This document shows positions 57,099-64,000 of a DNA stretch of 64,000 nucleotides, piece by piece. Within the stretch, counting starts at the first letter, position 1; each line of letters starts with the position of its first letter. The notes beneath the pieces are model-generated. The model was not told the DNA's origin and ran no database searches. It was given only the letters and a program-made list of their open reading frames with translations. Location: NCBI GenBank assembly GCA_035549075.1, contig DASZRT010000102.1, positions 1 to 64,000 of the forward strand. The letters are read 5' to 3'. The position numbers and the translations under genes are program-made. The DNA is from DASZFV01 sp035549075. GTDB taxonomy: Bacteria; Myxococcota_A; Polyangia; Fen-1088.

Positions 57099-57476
57099 AT
57101 GACCAAGATCATGGTGAAGGCCGCGTTGGCATTGTGTCTCGGGCTCGCTGGCTTCGCGAGCGGCTGCGGCGGGGGCGACTCGGCGGACACGAGCACGCGC
57201 CTCGGGGCGTGCAAGGGTCTCGTGCACGCAACCTGCGAGTTCTACTTCAGGTGCGTCCCCGCGGGCCAAGGTGACCCCACGACGTACGGCACCACGGAGT
57301 CGGAGTGCGAGTCGACGACCTACCTGGGCACGCAGTGCGAGGGCGATCTCACCGAGGGATGCCAGACCTTCAGCTCGAGCCTGGCGAGCATGTGCATCTC
57401 CCAGATCAACTCGACGACGTGCGCGAACGCGGCCGACCTCGACAACTCCGACGCCTGCAACAACGCCTGCCAGTAG
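57099..57476 (+). CDS. Small cysteine-rich lipoprotein
   Basis: This 125-residue protein starts at ATG 57099, giving a clean signal with lipobox FASGC. The mature part has ten or more cysteines in a regular pattern (CKGLVHATCEFYFRC, CEGDLTEGCQTF, CISQINSTTCANA, DACNNAC). It is probably a disulfide-knotted surface protein. Similar Cys-rich small lipoproteins are common in Myxococcota. A hairpin follows the stop. Confidence 0.72.
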   Translation: MTKIMVKAALALCLGLAGFASGCGGGDSADTSTRLGACKGLVHATCEFYFRCVPAGQGDPTTYGTTESECESTTYLGTQCEGDLTEGCQTFSSSLASMCISQINSTTCANAADLDNSDACNNACQ

Positions 57477-57484
57477 ATGGAGAT

Positions 57485-57515
57485 GACCGTCGGCGCCCAA
57501 CGGCGCCGGGCGGTC
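57485..57515. terminator. Strong GC hairpin between convergent genes
   Basis: GACCG (57485-57489) pairs with CGGTC (57511-57515). Internally CGGCGCC pairs with GGCGCCG around a CAAC loop. There is no U-tract on either side, so it would end transcription only weakly or with Rho. It sits between the ends of the small lipoprotein gene and serC. Confidence 0.55.
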
Positions 57516-57522
57516 CTCCTAG

Positions 57523-58602
57523 CTACCCGTTCGCCTTGGCGAACGACTTCATCGTCTCGGCGAGCAGCTGGCAGCCCTCGACCGGCATCGCGTTGTAGAT
57601 CGACGCGCGGATGCCGCCCACGGTGCGGTAGCCCTTGAGCGCGACGAGACCCTTGCCCGACGCCTCTTTGATGAGCTTGTCGGTGAGCTCTTCGCTGGGC
57701 AGGCGGAACGTCACGTTCATGTGGCTGCGCGCCGCCTTGTCGGCGACGGTGCCCGTGTAGAAGCCGCCCGACGAGTCGATCGCCTCGTAGACGATCTCGG
57801 CCTTCTTCGTGTTGGTCTTCTCGATCGCCGCGAGGCCGCCCTGCTTGTCCATCCAGCGGAAGTTCTCGAGCAGCATGTAGATGCCGAACGTCGGCGGCGT
57901 GTTGAGGCAGCTCTTCGCCTCGGCGATCGCCTTGAAGCTGAAGATCTTGGCGACGCTCTTCGGGATGCGTTCGTAGAGATCCTTGCGCACGATCGCGAGC
58001 ACCGTGCCCGACGCGCCCAGGTTCTTCTGCGCGCCCGCGTAGATGAGCGCCGTCTTCGCCACGGGGTGCGGGCGCGACATCATCTCGGAGCTGGCGTCGA
58101 CGACGAGGTTCGGGTGCGTCGGCCACTCGGCGAGGCGGTGGCCGTGCACCGTCTCGTTCGAGCAGACGTGCAGGTAGGCCGCGGCCGGGTCGGCCGTCCA
58201 GCCCGTGGGCGGGCGATCGAAGTTGCTCGGCTCGCTCGACGCGATGACGCGAATCTTGTCGCCGCCGATCGACTTGCCCGTGTCGACGGCCTTCTTCGAC
58301 CACTCGCCGCCGACGACGTAGTCGGCCGGGCCGTTGAGGAAGTTCATGGGGATGGTCGCGAACAGCTGCGTCGCCCCGCCCTGCAGGAAGAGGATGTCGT
58401 GCGTGTCCGGCACGTCGAGCAGCTTCTTGACGAGCGCGATCGCCTCGTCGAGGACGCCGTCGAACTCCTTGCCGCGGTGGCTGCACTCGGCGATGCCGAA
58501 GCCCTTGCCCTGGTAGTCGACGAGGGCCTTGGCCGACGCCTCGAGGACCTCGAGCGGCAGCATGGCGGGACCGGCGGAGAAATTGAAAACGCGTTTGGTC
58601 AT
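57523..58602 (-). CDS. serC: Phosphoserine aminotransferase
   Basis: The 359-residue PLP enzyme starts with VFNFSAGPAMLPLEVLE. It has GGATQLFATIPMNFL, the PLP lysine in YAGAQKNLGASG and the late substrate segment YRTVGGIRASIYNAMPVEG. It converts 3-phosphohydroxypyruvate to phosphoserine in serine synthesis and has a role in pyridoxine synthesis. The start is ATG at 58602, divergent from the LamG-like lipoprotein gene. Confidence 0.95.
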   Translation of the reverse strand: MTKRVFNFSAGPAMLPLEVLEASAKALVDYQGKGFGIAECSHRGKEFDGVLDEAIALVKKLLDVPDTHDILFLQGGATQLFATIPMNFLNGPADYVVGGEWSKKAVDTGKSIGGDKIRVIASSEPSNFDRPPTGWTADPAAAYLHVCSNETVHGHRLAEWPTHPNLVVDASSEMMSRPHPVAKTALIYAGAQKNLGASGTVLAIVRKDLYERIPKSVAKIFSFKAIAEAKSCLNTPPTFGIYMLLENFRWMDKQGGLAAIEKTNTKKAEIVYEAIDSSGGFYTGTVADKAARSHMNVTFRLPSEELTDKLIKEASGKGLVALKGYRTVGGIRASIYNAMPVEGCQLLAETMKSFAKANG

Positions 58603-58689
58603 GGCGGGACGGAGGATAGTCGATCACCGCCGCGCGCACTAGCGGGAGCGAGCGTTGCAACGCGCATGCGGCTGGTCGACAATGCCCGC

Positions 58690-59736
58690 GTGAAACATCT
58701 TTGGCTTGGGGTCGTGGTCCTCGGTGGTGTCGGCTTGGTGGCGTGTAACAACAGCCCGTTCCCGAGCAGCGACTACAACAACGGCGGCGCGGGTGGCAGC
58801 GGCGGCGTGACGGCCAGCGGTGGCAGCGGTGGATCGCCCGGCTCAGGCGGCGCGACCAACACGGGAGGAAGCGGTGGCACGACCGCGAGCGGCGGCGTGA
58901 GCGGTGACCCGGGCGGCGCCGGCGGCGCGACCAGCGTGGGCGGCTCGGGCGGCACCACGAGCGCGGGCGGCAGCGGCGGCGTGACGAGCACGGGCGGCGC
59001 GGGCGGCGTGATCGCCACGGGCGGCGCCGGTGGCTCGGGCGGCGCTACGGCGACGGCGCCGACGCCGCTCTTGCAGTATCACTTCGACGGCGCCGCGACG
59101 AACAGCGGCTCGCTCTCGGGCTACACGATCTCGACGTTCGCCGGCACGAGCTACGGCACGGGCAAGAAAGGCCAGGGCATCAAGTTCGGCTCGACCGACT
59201 ACGCGACTGCGACGGGCATGCGCGGCGTGCTCGGCGCGCACGGCAAGATCACGGTCGCCTTCTGGATGTACCAAACGGCGGCGCTGCAGACGCAGTCGTT
59301 CTGGGACGACAACAACCGCTGCTGCACGGCGCCCTTCGGCGGCGTCCAGCTCGGACAGTCGACGGCCGACACCATCAGCGTGTGCGTCGCCTCGACGACG
59401 GCGTGGCTCGGCGGCAGCTGCGGCAGCTTCACGGCGCCCAGCGTCGGCGCGTGGCACCACTGGATCATCCGCTACGCCGGCACGGGCACGGGCGCGGGCC
59501 AAGGCGGCGCCGTCCAGATCTACGTCGACGACGTGCTGGTCTTCACGCGCGCCAACGACGCCGACAACAACCCCGTCTTCAACGCGACGGGCATGCCCGA
59601 CACGATGACGCTCGACGGAGGCGGCGTGACGCTCGACGAGCTCGCGATCTACGGCGACGTCTTCTCGGTCGCCGACCAGTGCACGTTCCTCGTGGGCGGC
59701 ACATGGACCGGCACGAGCTGCACGCTTCCGCAGTGA
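58690..59736 (+). CDS. Gly-rich lipoprotein with LamG-like domain
   Basis: About 348 residues from GTG 58690. An ATG at 58666 would add eight residues before a good signal. The lipobox GLVAC is followed by roughly 90 residues of Gly/Ser/Thr/Ala repeats. A concanavalin-A-like (LamG) domain then has LQYHFDGAATNSGSLSGYT, GKITVAFWMYQTAALQTQSF and APSVGAWHHWIIRY. This is likely a surface carbohydrate- or protein-binding lectin on a flexible stalk. Confidence 0.82.
   Translation: MKHLWLGVVVLGGVGLVACNNSPFPSSDYNNGGAGGSGGVTASGGSGGSPGSGGATNTGGSGGTTASGGVSGDPGGAGGATSVGGSGGTTSAGGSGGVTSTGGAGGVIATGGAGGSGGATATAPTPLLQYHFDGAATNSGSLSGYTISTFAGTSYGTGKKGQGIKFGSTDYATATGMRGVLGAHGKITVAFWMYQTAALQTQSFWDDNNRCCTAPFGGVQLGQSTADTISVCVASTTAWLGGSCGSFTAPSVGAWHHWIIRYAGTGTGAGQGGAVQIYVDDVLVFTRANDADNNPVFNATGMPDTMTLDGGGVTLDELAIYGDVFSVADQCTFLVGGTWTGTSCTLPQ
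58780..59045 (+). repeat. Degenerate tandem Gly-rich coding repeat
   Basis: Short units encoding GGSGG, GGAGG and TASGG recur about a dozen times, with drift at third positions. This is the linker of the LamG-like lipoprotein and may vary in copy number between strains. Confidence 0.6.
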
Positions 59737-60044
59737 CGCGTCCTCGACGCGAACGGCGCCAGCGAGAGCGGGCCTCCCGCAAGGCCGTGCGCGCGACTGA
59801 GCGGCTCGCGCAACAGCTGCCCGGAGCAACGCGCGACGTGCCGACCGACGTCGACGCGCCCGCCGTCGCCGAGATCCAGGCGCGCGCGACGCCGTGCCCG
59901 CAATGCGGCGGCGAGCTCGTGATCGAGAACGATCGCGCGGACTCGACGCCACGGGGCGTCCTCCGCGAGCTCGAGATGCGCTGTCGTCTGTGCGGCGCAC
60001 GGCGCTCGCTGTGGTTTCGCGTCCGCCCCCGCGCGCCCAGCTGA
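59733..60044 (+). CDS. Small zinc-ribbon protein
   Basis: The 103-residue protein has a basic N-terminal helix. A C-terminal zinc ribbon has CPQCGGEL and CRLCGARRSLWF, two CxxC knuckles about 35 residues apart. GTG 59733 overlaps the preceding stop by 4 bp. No enzyme motif is visible. It could bind nucleic acid or a partner protein. It sits just before the ABC-F gene. Confidence 0.65.
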   Translation: MTRPRRERRQRERASRKAVRATERLAQQLPGATRDVPTDVDAPAVAEIQARATPCPQCGGELVIENDRADSTPRGVLRELEMRCRLCGARRSLWFRVRPRAPS

Positions 60045-60063
60045 TCGGCTACGCTGTCGCGCC

Positions 60064-61023
60064 GTGATCGCGACGACAGACATTTCCAAGGAGTTCGGCG
60101 CGCGCGTCCTGTTCGAGGACGTGTCGCTGCAGCTCAACGCGGGCTCGCGCTACGGGCTCGTGGGCGCGAACGGCTCGGGCAAGACGACGTTCCTCAAGAT
60201 CCTCGCGGGCGACGAGGAGGCCTCGGGCGGCTCGTTCGTCATCGACAAGGGCGCGCGCGTGGGCGTGCTGCGCCAGGATCGCTTCCTCGACGACGCCGAG
60301 CTCATCCTCGATCTCGCGATGCGTGGCGACGCCATCGTGTGGGACGCGCTCAGCGAGCAAAAGCGCATCGTCGCGGCCGGCGGTGACGTCGACGCCGCCC
60401 GCATGGCCGATCTGGAAGATCGCATCGCGGCGCATGACGGCTACACGCTGGAGGCGCGCGCCAGCGAGGTGCTCGAGGGCCTCGGCATCCCGACGCGCTT
60501 GCACCGCTCGCCGCTGTCGACGCTGTCGGGCGGCTTCAAGCTGCGGGTCTTGCTCGCGCAGGTGCTGGTCGGCGGCGTCGACGTCCTGCTGCTCGACGAG
60601 CCGACGAACCACCTCGACATCCTCACGATCCGCTGGCTCGAGAAGTTCCTCGCGGGCTACGCGGGCTGCGCCGTCGTCATCTCGCACGATCAGCGCTTCC
60701 TCGACAACGTCACGACGCACACGCTCGACGTCGACTACCGGACGATCACGCTCTACACGGGCGCGTACTCGCGCGCGATCGTCGAGAAGGCCGCCGTGCG
60801 CGAGCGCGCCGCGCAGGGCATCGCGCGCGCCGAGGCCGAGATCGCGCGCAAGCGCGAGTGGGTCGAGCGCTTCGGCGCCAAGAACACGAAGGCGACGCAG
60901 GCGCAGAGCCGCGTGAAGCAAATCGAGAAGATCGGCTCGGCGAGCTGGCTGACACGTCACGCCGCACGCCCACGTTCCGCGTCGTGCCCTTGCGCCCGAG
61001 CGGCCGCGAGGTCCTCGAGGTGA
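60064..61023 (+). pseudogene. ABC-F ATPase, N-terminal half of a frameshifted gene
   Basis: This frame encodes the first ABC-F nucleotide-binding domain: Walker A GANGSGKTT, signature LSGGFKLRVLLAQ and Walker B VLLLDEPTNHLD. The start of the inter-domain linker follows (AKNTKATQAQSRVKQIEKIG). At about 60935-60955 homology leaves this frame and continues in the -1 frame. The remaining residues here (WLTRHAARPRSASC onward) are out-of-frame. One extra base there would restore a single protein of about 640 residues. A true mutation, a recoding site or a sequencing error are all possible. ABC-F proteins act on ribosomes. Confidence 0.75.
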
Positions 61024-61994
61024 AGAGCGTTTCGAAGGCCTACGGTGAAAAGGTCGTCCTGAAAGACGTGTCGCTCGTCGTGCGCCGTGGCGAGCGCGTC
61101 GCGATCATCGGGCCCAACGGCCTCGGCAAGTCGACGCTCTTGAAGGTCGCCGTCGATCGCCTCGGCGCCGACGCGGGCGCCGTGAAGTGGGGCCACGAGA
61201 CGAAGGTCGGCTACTTCGCGCAGGACCATCGCGAGCTGCTCACCGACGACGACGCGACGCCGCTCGCGCTCATCGAGGCCGAGACGCCCGCCGAGGGCCC
61301 GACCTTCTGGCGCGGCGAGCTCGGGCGCGTGCTGTTCTCGGGCGCCGACGTCGACAAGCCCGTCGCCAAGCTCTCGGGCGGCGAGGCGGCGCGCCTCATC
61401 TTCGCGCTGCTCGCCGTCCAGCGGCCCAACGTCCTCGTGCTCGATGAGCCGACGAACCACCTCGACCTCGAGTCGATCCACGCGCTCGTCGCGGCGCTGA
61501 AGTCTTACACGGGCACCGTCGTCTTCGTGTCGCACGATCGCTGGTTCGTGAGCGAGCTCGCGACCCGCGTCGTCGAGGTCACGCCCGACGGCCTGCGCGA
61601 CTTCGCCGGCACCTACGCGGAGTACCTCGCCAAGCTCGGCGACGATCACCTCGACGGCGACGCGGTCGCGCTCAAAGCCAAGTCTGAGAAGAAGGCCGCA
61701 CCCGCGAAGTCGAACAGCACCGACAGCTGGGAAGAACAAAAGAAGCGCCGCAACCGCGCCGCGCAGCTGCCCAAGCTGCGCGACAAGGTGCTCGCCGAGA
61801 TCGCCGCCGCCGAGGCGCGCAAGGCCGAGATCGCCGCGATCTACGCCGATCCCGGCTTCTTCGCGCGCGCCAAGCACGACGAGATCGACGCCCTCGTCGC
61901 CGAAAATGACGCCCTCGGCCCCAAGATCGACGGTCTCGTCACAGAGTGGGAAGCGATCGAGCGCGAGCTCGAGCAGAACACAGACGCTACTTGA
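60984..61994 (+). pseudogene. ABC-F ATPase, C-terminal half of the same frameshifted gene
   Basis: This frame continues the ABC-F protein. Homology starts at about 60945 (ELADTSRRTPTFRVVP), before the first in-frame GTG at 60984. The second ATPase domain has Walker A GPNGLGKST, signature LSGGEAARLIFAL and Walker B VLVLDEPTNHLD. A charged C-terminal coiled coil follows (NRAAQLPKLRDKVLAEIAAA). If read alone it would lack the first domain and linker. Its tail overlaps the convergent exported-protein gene by 8 bp. Confidence 0.75.
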
Positions 61995-62475
61995 AGAGCG
62001 CCGACGTCTTCGCGACCAGCTCGCCCTTGTCATTGACGAGCTGAACCAGGTACGCCTTGCCGCGTTCCAGGCCTTGTCGCTCGCCGACGACGACGTCGCC
62101 GGACAGCACGGGGCTCTGAACGTCGACGATGGAGACACTGGTCTCTGCGGCCTGACGGCGATCCTGCTCGCCGCTCACGAAGCGCAGCTTGAGCGCGACG
62201 TTGCCCGTCTTCTTCAAGAACGCCGTGTAGTGGAAGCGCCACTCCTCACCGTCGTCGGTGGGCTTCCCCACGACCTCCATGAGCTGCGCCGCCTTGAGCT
62301 TCGCCGTCGTCTCTTTGTCATTCGCGCCCGCCGCGACCGCCGCGCGCGAGATAACGATCTTCCCGCGAAGCGCCGCGACGACGCCGTCGGACAGCGCGGG
62401 CCCGCCCGCCCAGGCGGACGCGGCGAACGCGATCAGCAGCGCGACAGCGAGCGACGCGGGACGCACGACGCTCAC
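61987..62475 (-). CDS. Small exported protein of unknown function
   Basis: This 162-residue protein starts with a signal peptide (ASLAVALLIAFAASAWAGG). The mature part is beta-rich (EEWRFHYTAFLKKTGNVALK, AETSVSIVDVQSPVLSGDVV, KAYLVQLVNDKGELVAK), like a small immunoglobulin-type or beta-sandwich domain. GTG 62475 overlaps the stop of the SMP-30-like gene by 4 bp, so the two are probably one operon. No family was recognised. Confidence 0.72.
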   Translation of the reverse strand: MSVVRPASLAVALLIAFAASAWAGGPALSDGVVAALRGKIVISRAAVAAGANDKETTAKLKAAQLMEVVGKPTDDGEEWRFHYTAFLKKTGNVALKLRFVSGEQDRRQAAETSVSIVDVQSPVLSGDVVVGERQGLERGKAYLVQLVNDKGELVAKTSALFK

Positions 62476-63587
62476 CGATCGCGCGACGCCGCGCGCGTCT
62501 CGAGGTGGATGCGGCAGAGCTTGTCGTGGGCGGTCATGTAGAGCGTCGAGCCGCCTGATTCGTTCGGACCGAAGGCGACGTTGGCGGTCGGCTCGCCCGT
62601 GACGATCGTGCCGAGGTGCTTGCCGGCGGGAGAGAACACGAGCACGCCGCCGGGGCCGCCCGCGAAGAGGTTGCCGTGCTCGTCGATCTTCATGCCGTCG
62701 GGCAGGCCCGGCTTCTTTCCGTTGCCGGCCTTCACCATGGCCGTCGCGTCGAAGAACAAACGCCCGTTGGCGACGCCGCCGTCGGGCTTCACGTCGAAGG
62801 CCATCCAGATCGCGCGGTCGGGATCGGAGTTGGAGACGTAGAGGATCTTCTCGTCGGGCGAGAAGGCGATGCCGTTGGGGAACTTCATCTCCTTCGTGAG
62901 CAGCTTGACGACACCCTTGGCGTTTCGGTGGTAGACGCCCGCGAAGTGCAGCTCGGGCGGATCGATCTTCGGGTCGACGCCCTCGAAGCCGTAGGGCGGA
63001 TCGGTGAAGTACACGTCGCCGTTCGAGCGCACGACGACGTCGTTGGGGCTGTTGAAGCGGCGGCCCTCGAAGCGGCCCGCGACGGTCGCGAACGAGCGGT
63101 CGGGCTCGAGGCGAGCGATGCGGCGATCGCCGTGCTGGCAAAGGATGAGGTGGCCCGCGCCGTCGAAGGTGAGGCCGTTCGAGCCGAGGTTGCCGCCGCG
63201 CGGGACCTTCTGGTTCGTGTAGCCGCTCGGCTTCAGGAAGTCGGTGACGCCCTCGCCGTCCTTCCAGCGGTGGATGACGTTGTTGGGCACGTCGGAGAAC
63301 AGCAAGGCGCCGCCGCCTTCGGTCGTCCACACCGGGCCCTCGGCCCACGTGAAGCCTTCGGCGAGCTTCTCGACCTTGGCGTCGGGCGCGATGAGCGCGT
63401 CGAGCGCGGGATCGAGCCGCTCGACGGCGCCGATCGTCGGGTACAAGGGCTTCGCAGGCGTCGTCGCAGCGGCGGCTGCCGAGGCCGACGCGGGCGCCGG
63501 CGAATGTGCCGTCGCGTGGCACGCCGCGAGCGCCAGCGCGACCAGCGGCCAAAACCGACGAGAACCTTCGATCGAAACGCGCCTCAT
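62472..63587 (-). CDS. SMP-30/gluconolactonase-like lipoprotein
   Basis: The 371-residue protein has lipobox LALAAC. The six-bladed propeller shows GFTWAEGPVWTTEGGGALLF, NGLTFDGAGHLILCQHGD, FNSPNDVVVRSNGDVYFTDP and NGIAFSPDEKILYVSNS. These include the metal-binding Glu, Asn and Asp positions of SMP-30/gluconolactonases. It probably hydrolyses a sugar lactone or related ester outside the cytoplasm. The ATG start overlaps the stop of the upstream phosphatidyltransferase gene. Confidence 0.9.
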   Translation of the reverse strand: MRRVSIEGSRRFWPLVALALAACHATAHSPAPASASAAAAATTPAKPLYPTIGAVERLDPALDALIAPDAKVEKLAEGFTWAEGPVWTTEGGGALLFSDVPNNVIHRWKDGEGVTDFLKPSGYTNQKVPRGGNLGSNGLTFDGAGHLILCQHGDRRIARLEPDRSFATVAGRFEGRRFNSPNDVVVRSNGDVYFTDPPYGFEGVDPKIDPPELHFAGVYHRNAKGVVKLLTKEMKFPNGIAFSPDEKILYVSNSDPDRAIWMAFDVKPDGGVANGRLFFDATAMVKAGNGKKPGLPDGMKIDEHGNLFAGGPGGVLVFSPAGKHLGTIVTGEPTANVAFGPNESGGSTLYMTAHDKLCRIHLETRAASRDR

Positions 63588-64000
63588 ACCTTCGCTCCTC
63601 CGGGTGGGTGATGACGTTTGCCGATGACGATCGCGCGCCGCACATAGTCGGCGAGCGCGACGACGCCGATGGCGCACGCCGCGAGCGCGAGCCACCACGC
63701 GAGCGGCGTGCGGCCGACGACGAGCGCGACCACGGCGAGGAACTGCACGACGGTGGCCGCCTTGCCGAGCGCGCTCGCGCGGAAGTCGTAGCGCAGCCAG
63801 CGCCGCAGCGTCGAGCTCGCGCGGTAGACGAGCGCCATCGGCACCTGAATCAGCTCGCGCGTCACGATGAGCGCGAGCACCGACAGCGGCACGTGCCGCT
63901 CGACGTAGAACGCGACGAGCACCGTGCCCACGAAGATCTTGTCGCACATGGGATCGAGCCACGAACCGACGCCCTTCGGGTGAGCGCCCAGGCGGCGGCG
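63584..64000 (-). CDS. pgsA: CDP-alcohol phosphatidyltransferase, C-terminal part (5' end outside window)
   Basis: The gene runs off the right end. The visible 138 residues include the last part of the CDP-alcohol phosphatidyltransferase motif, GSWLDPMCDK (G-x3-D-x3-D), and about three membrane helices (LSVLALIVTRELIQVPMALV, ATVVQFLAVVALVV, WWLALAACAIGVVALA). Such enzymes make phosphatidylglycerophosphate or related lipids. PgsA is the most likely member, but the substrate is not certain from this fragment. Confidence 0.82.
   Translation of the reverse strand, partial: RRRLGAHPKGVGSWLDPMCDKIFVGTVLVAFYVERHVPLSVLALIVTRELIQVPMALVYRASSTLRRWLRYDFRASALGKAATVVQFLAVVALVVGRTPLAWWLALAACAIGVVALADYVRRAIVIGKRHHPPGGAKV

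Noticed and set aside
60925..60960. Programmed -1 frameshift in the ABC-F gene
   Set aside because: No X-XXY-YYZ slippery sequence or clear downstream pseudoknot was seen. An indel is the simpler explanation.
60858..60983. Upstream GTG start at 60858 for the second ABC-F frame
   Set aside because: Translation before about 60945 overlaps the N-terminal half out of frame and has no ABC-F similarity.

Overview
The window is very GC-rich DNA with frequent GTG starts. It looks chromosomal and most likely comes from a Myxococcota (delta-proteobacterial, Polyangia-like) genome. The evidence is family content: Gly/Ser-rich lipoproteins of the GGSGG type, two TPR- or PEGA-bearing Ser/Thr kinases, two sigma-54 response regulators, a DUF1592/DUF1588 plus DUF1552 pair and an ECF sigma factor with a FecR/TPR partner. 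No rRNA, tRNA, CRISPR array, transposase or integrase was seen.

Left part (1-28562). An ECF sigma factor, a membrane-anchored FecR/TPR protein and two lipoproteins come first, ending in an intrinsic terminator. A trans-sulfuration enzyme and a YbjN-like protein follow, opposite a zinc-ribbon/coiled-coil protein and a large Ser/Thr kinase. A minus-strand operon then encodes a polysaccharide deacetylase, an AstA-like acyltransferase, an NtrC-type regulator and a DUF423 membrane protein. Next are a large lipoprotein, ssb, a lytic transglycosylase, an RlpA-like protein beside a second NtrC-type regulator, hisC, a flavocytochrome with three C-terminal haem motifs, an alpha/beta hydrolase and an FAD oxidoreductase.

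Island (about 28260-33290). Base composition drops abruptly. A sampled 60-nt row at 29161 is 28/60 G+C, against 48/60 in the row at 9001. Four tightly spaced co-directional genes fill the island: a histidine kinase with two GHKL ATPase modules (Hsp90/MORC-like at the N-terminus, kinase-type at the C-terminus), a receiver protein with no visible DNA-binding domain, a 189-residue caspase/CHAT-like protein with a His-Gly and Ala-Cys pair, and an N6-adenine DNA methyltransferase. I read this as a candidate undescribed defence or conflict system: sensing, phosphorelay, protease effector and DNA marking. The function is inferred, not shown.

Right part (33289-64000). Normal composition returns with an MFS transporter and membrane proteins, a membrane-anchored class III aminotransferase opposite phosphatidylserine decarboxylase, a glycosyltransferase, a lipoprotein hydrolase with a PEGA kinase, malQ, a metzincin-like protease, an OPT transporter, an iron-dependent alcohol dehydrogenase, an exported PepF-like peptidase, the DUF1592/DUF1552 pair, folA, serC, a LamG-like lipoprotein, an ABC-F ATPase split by a one-base frameshift, an SMP-30-like lipoprotein and a partial CDP-alcohol phosphatidyltransferase. 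Many neighbours share 4-bp ATGA/GTGA overlaps, which suggests translational coupling.
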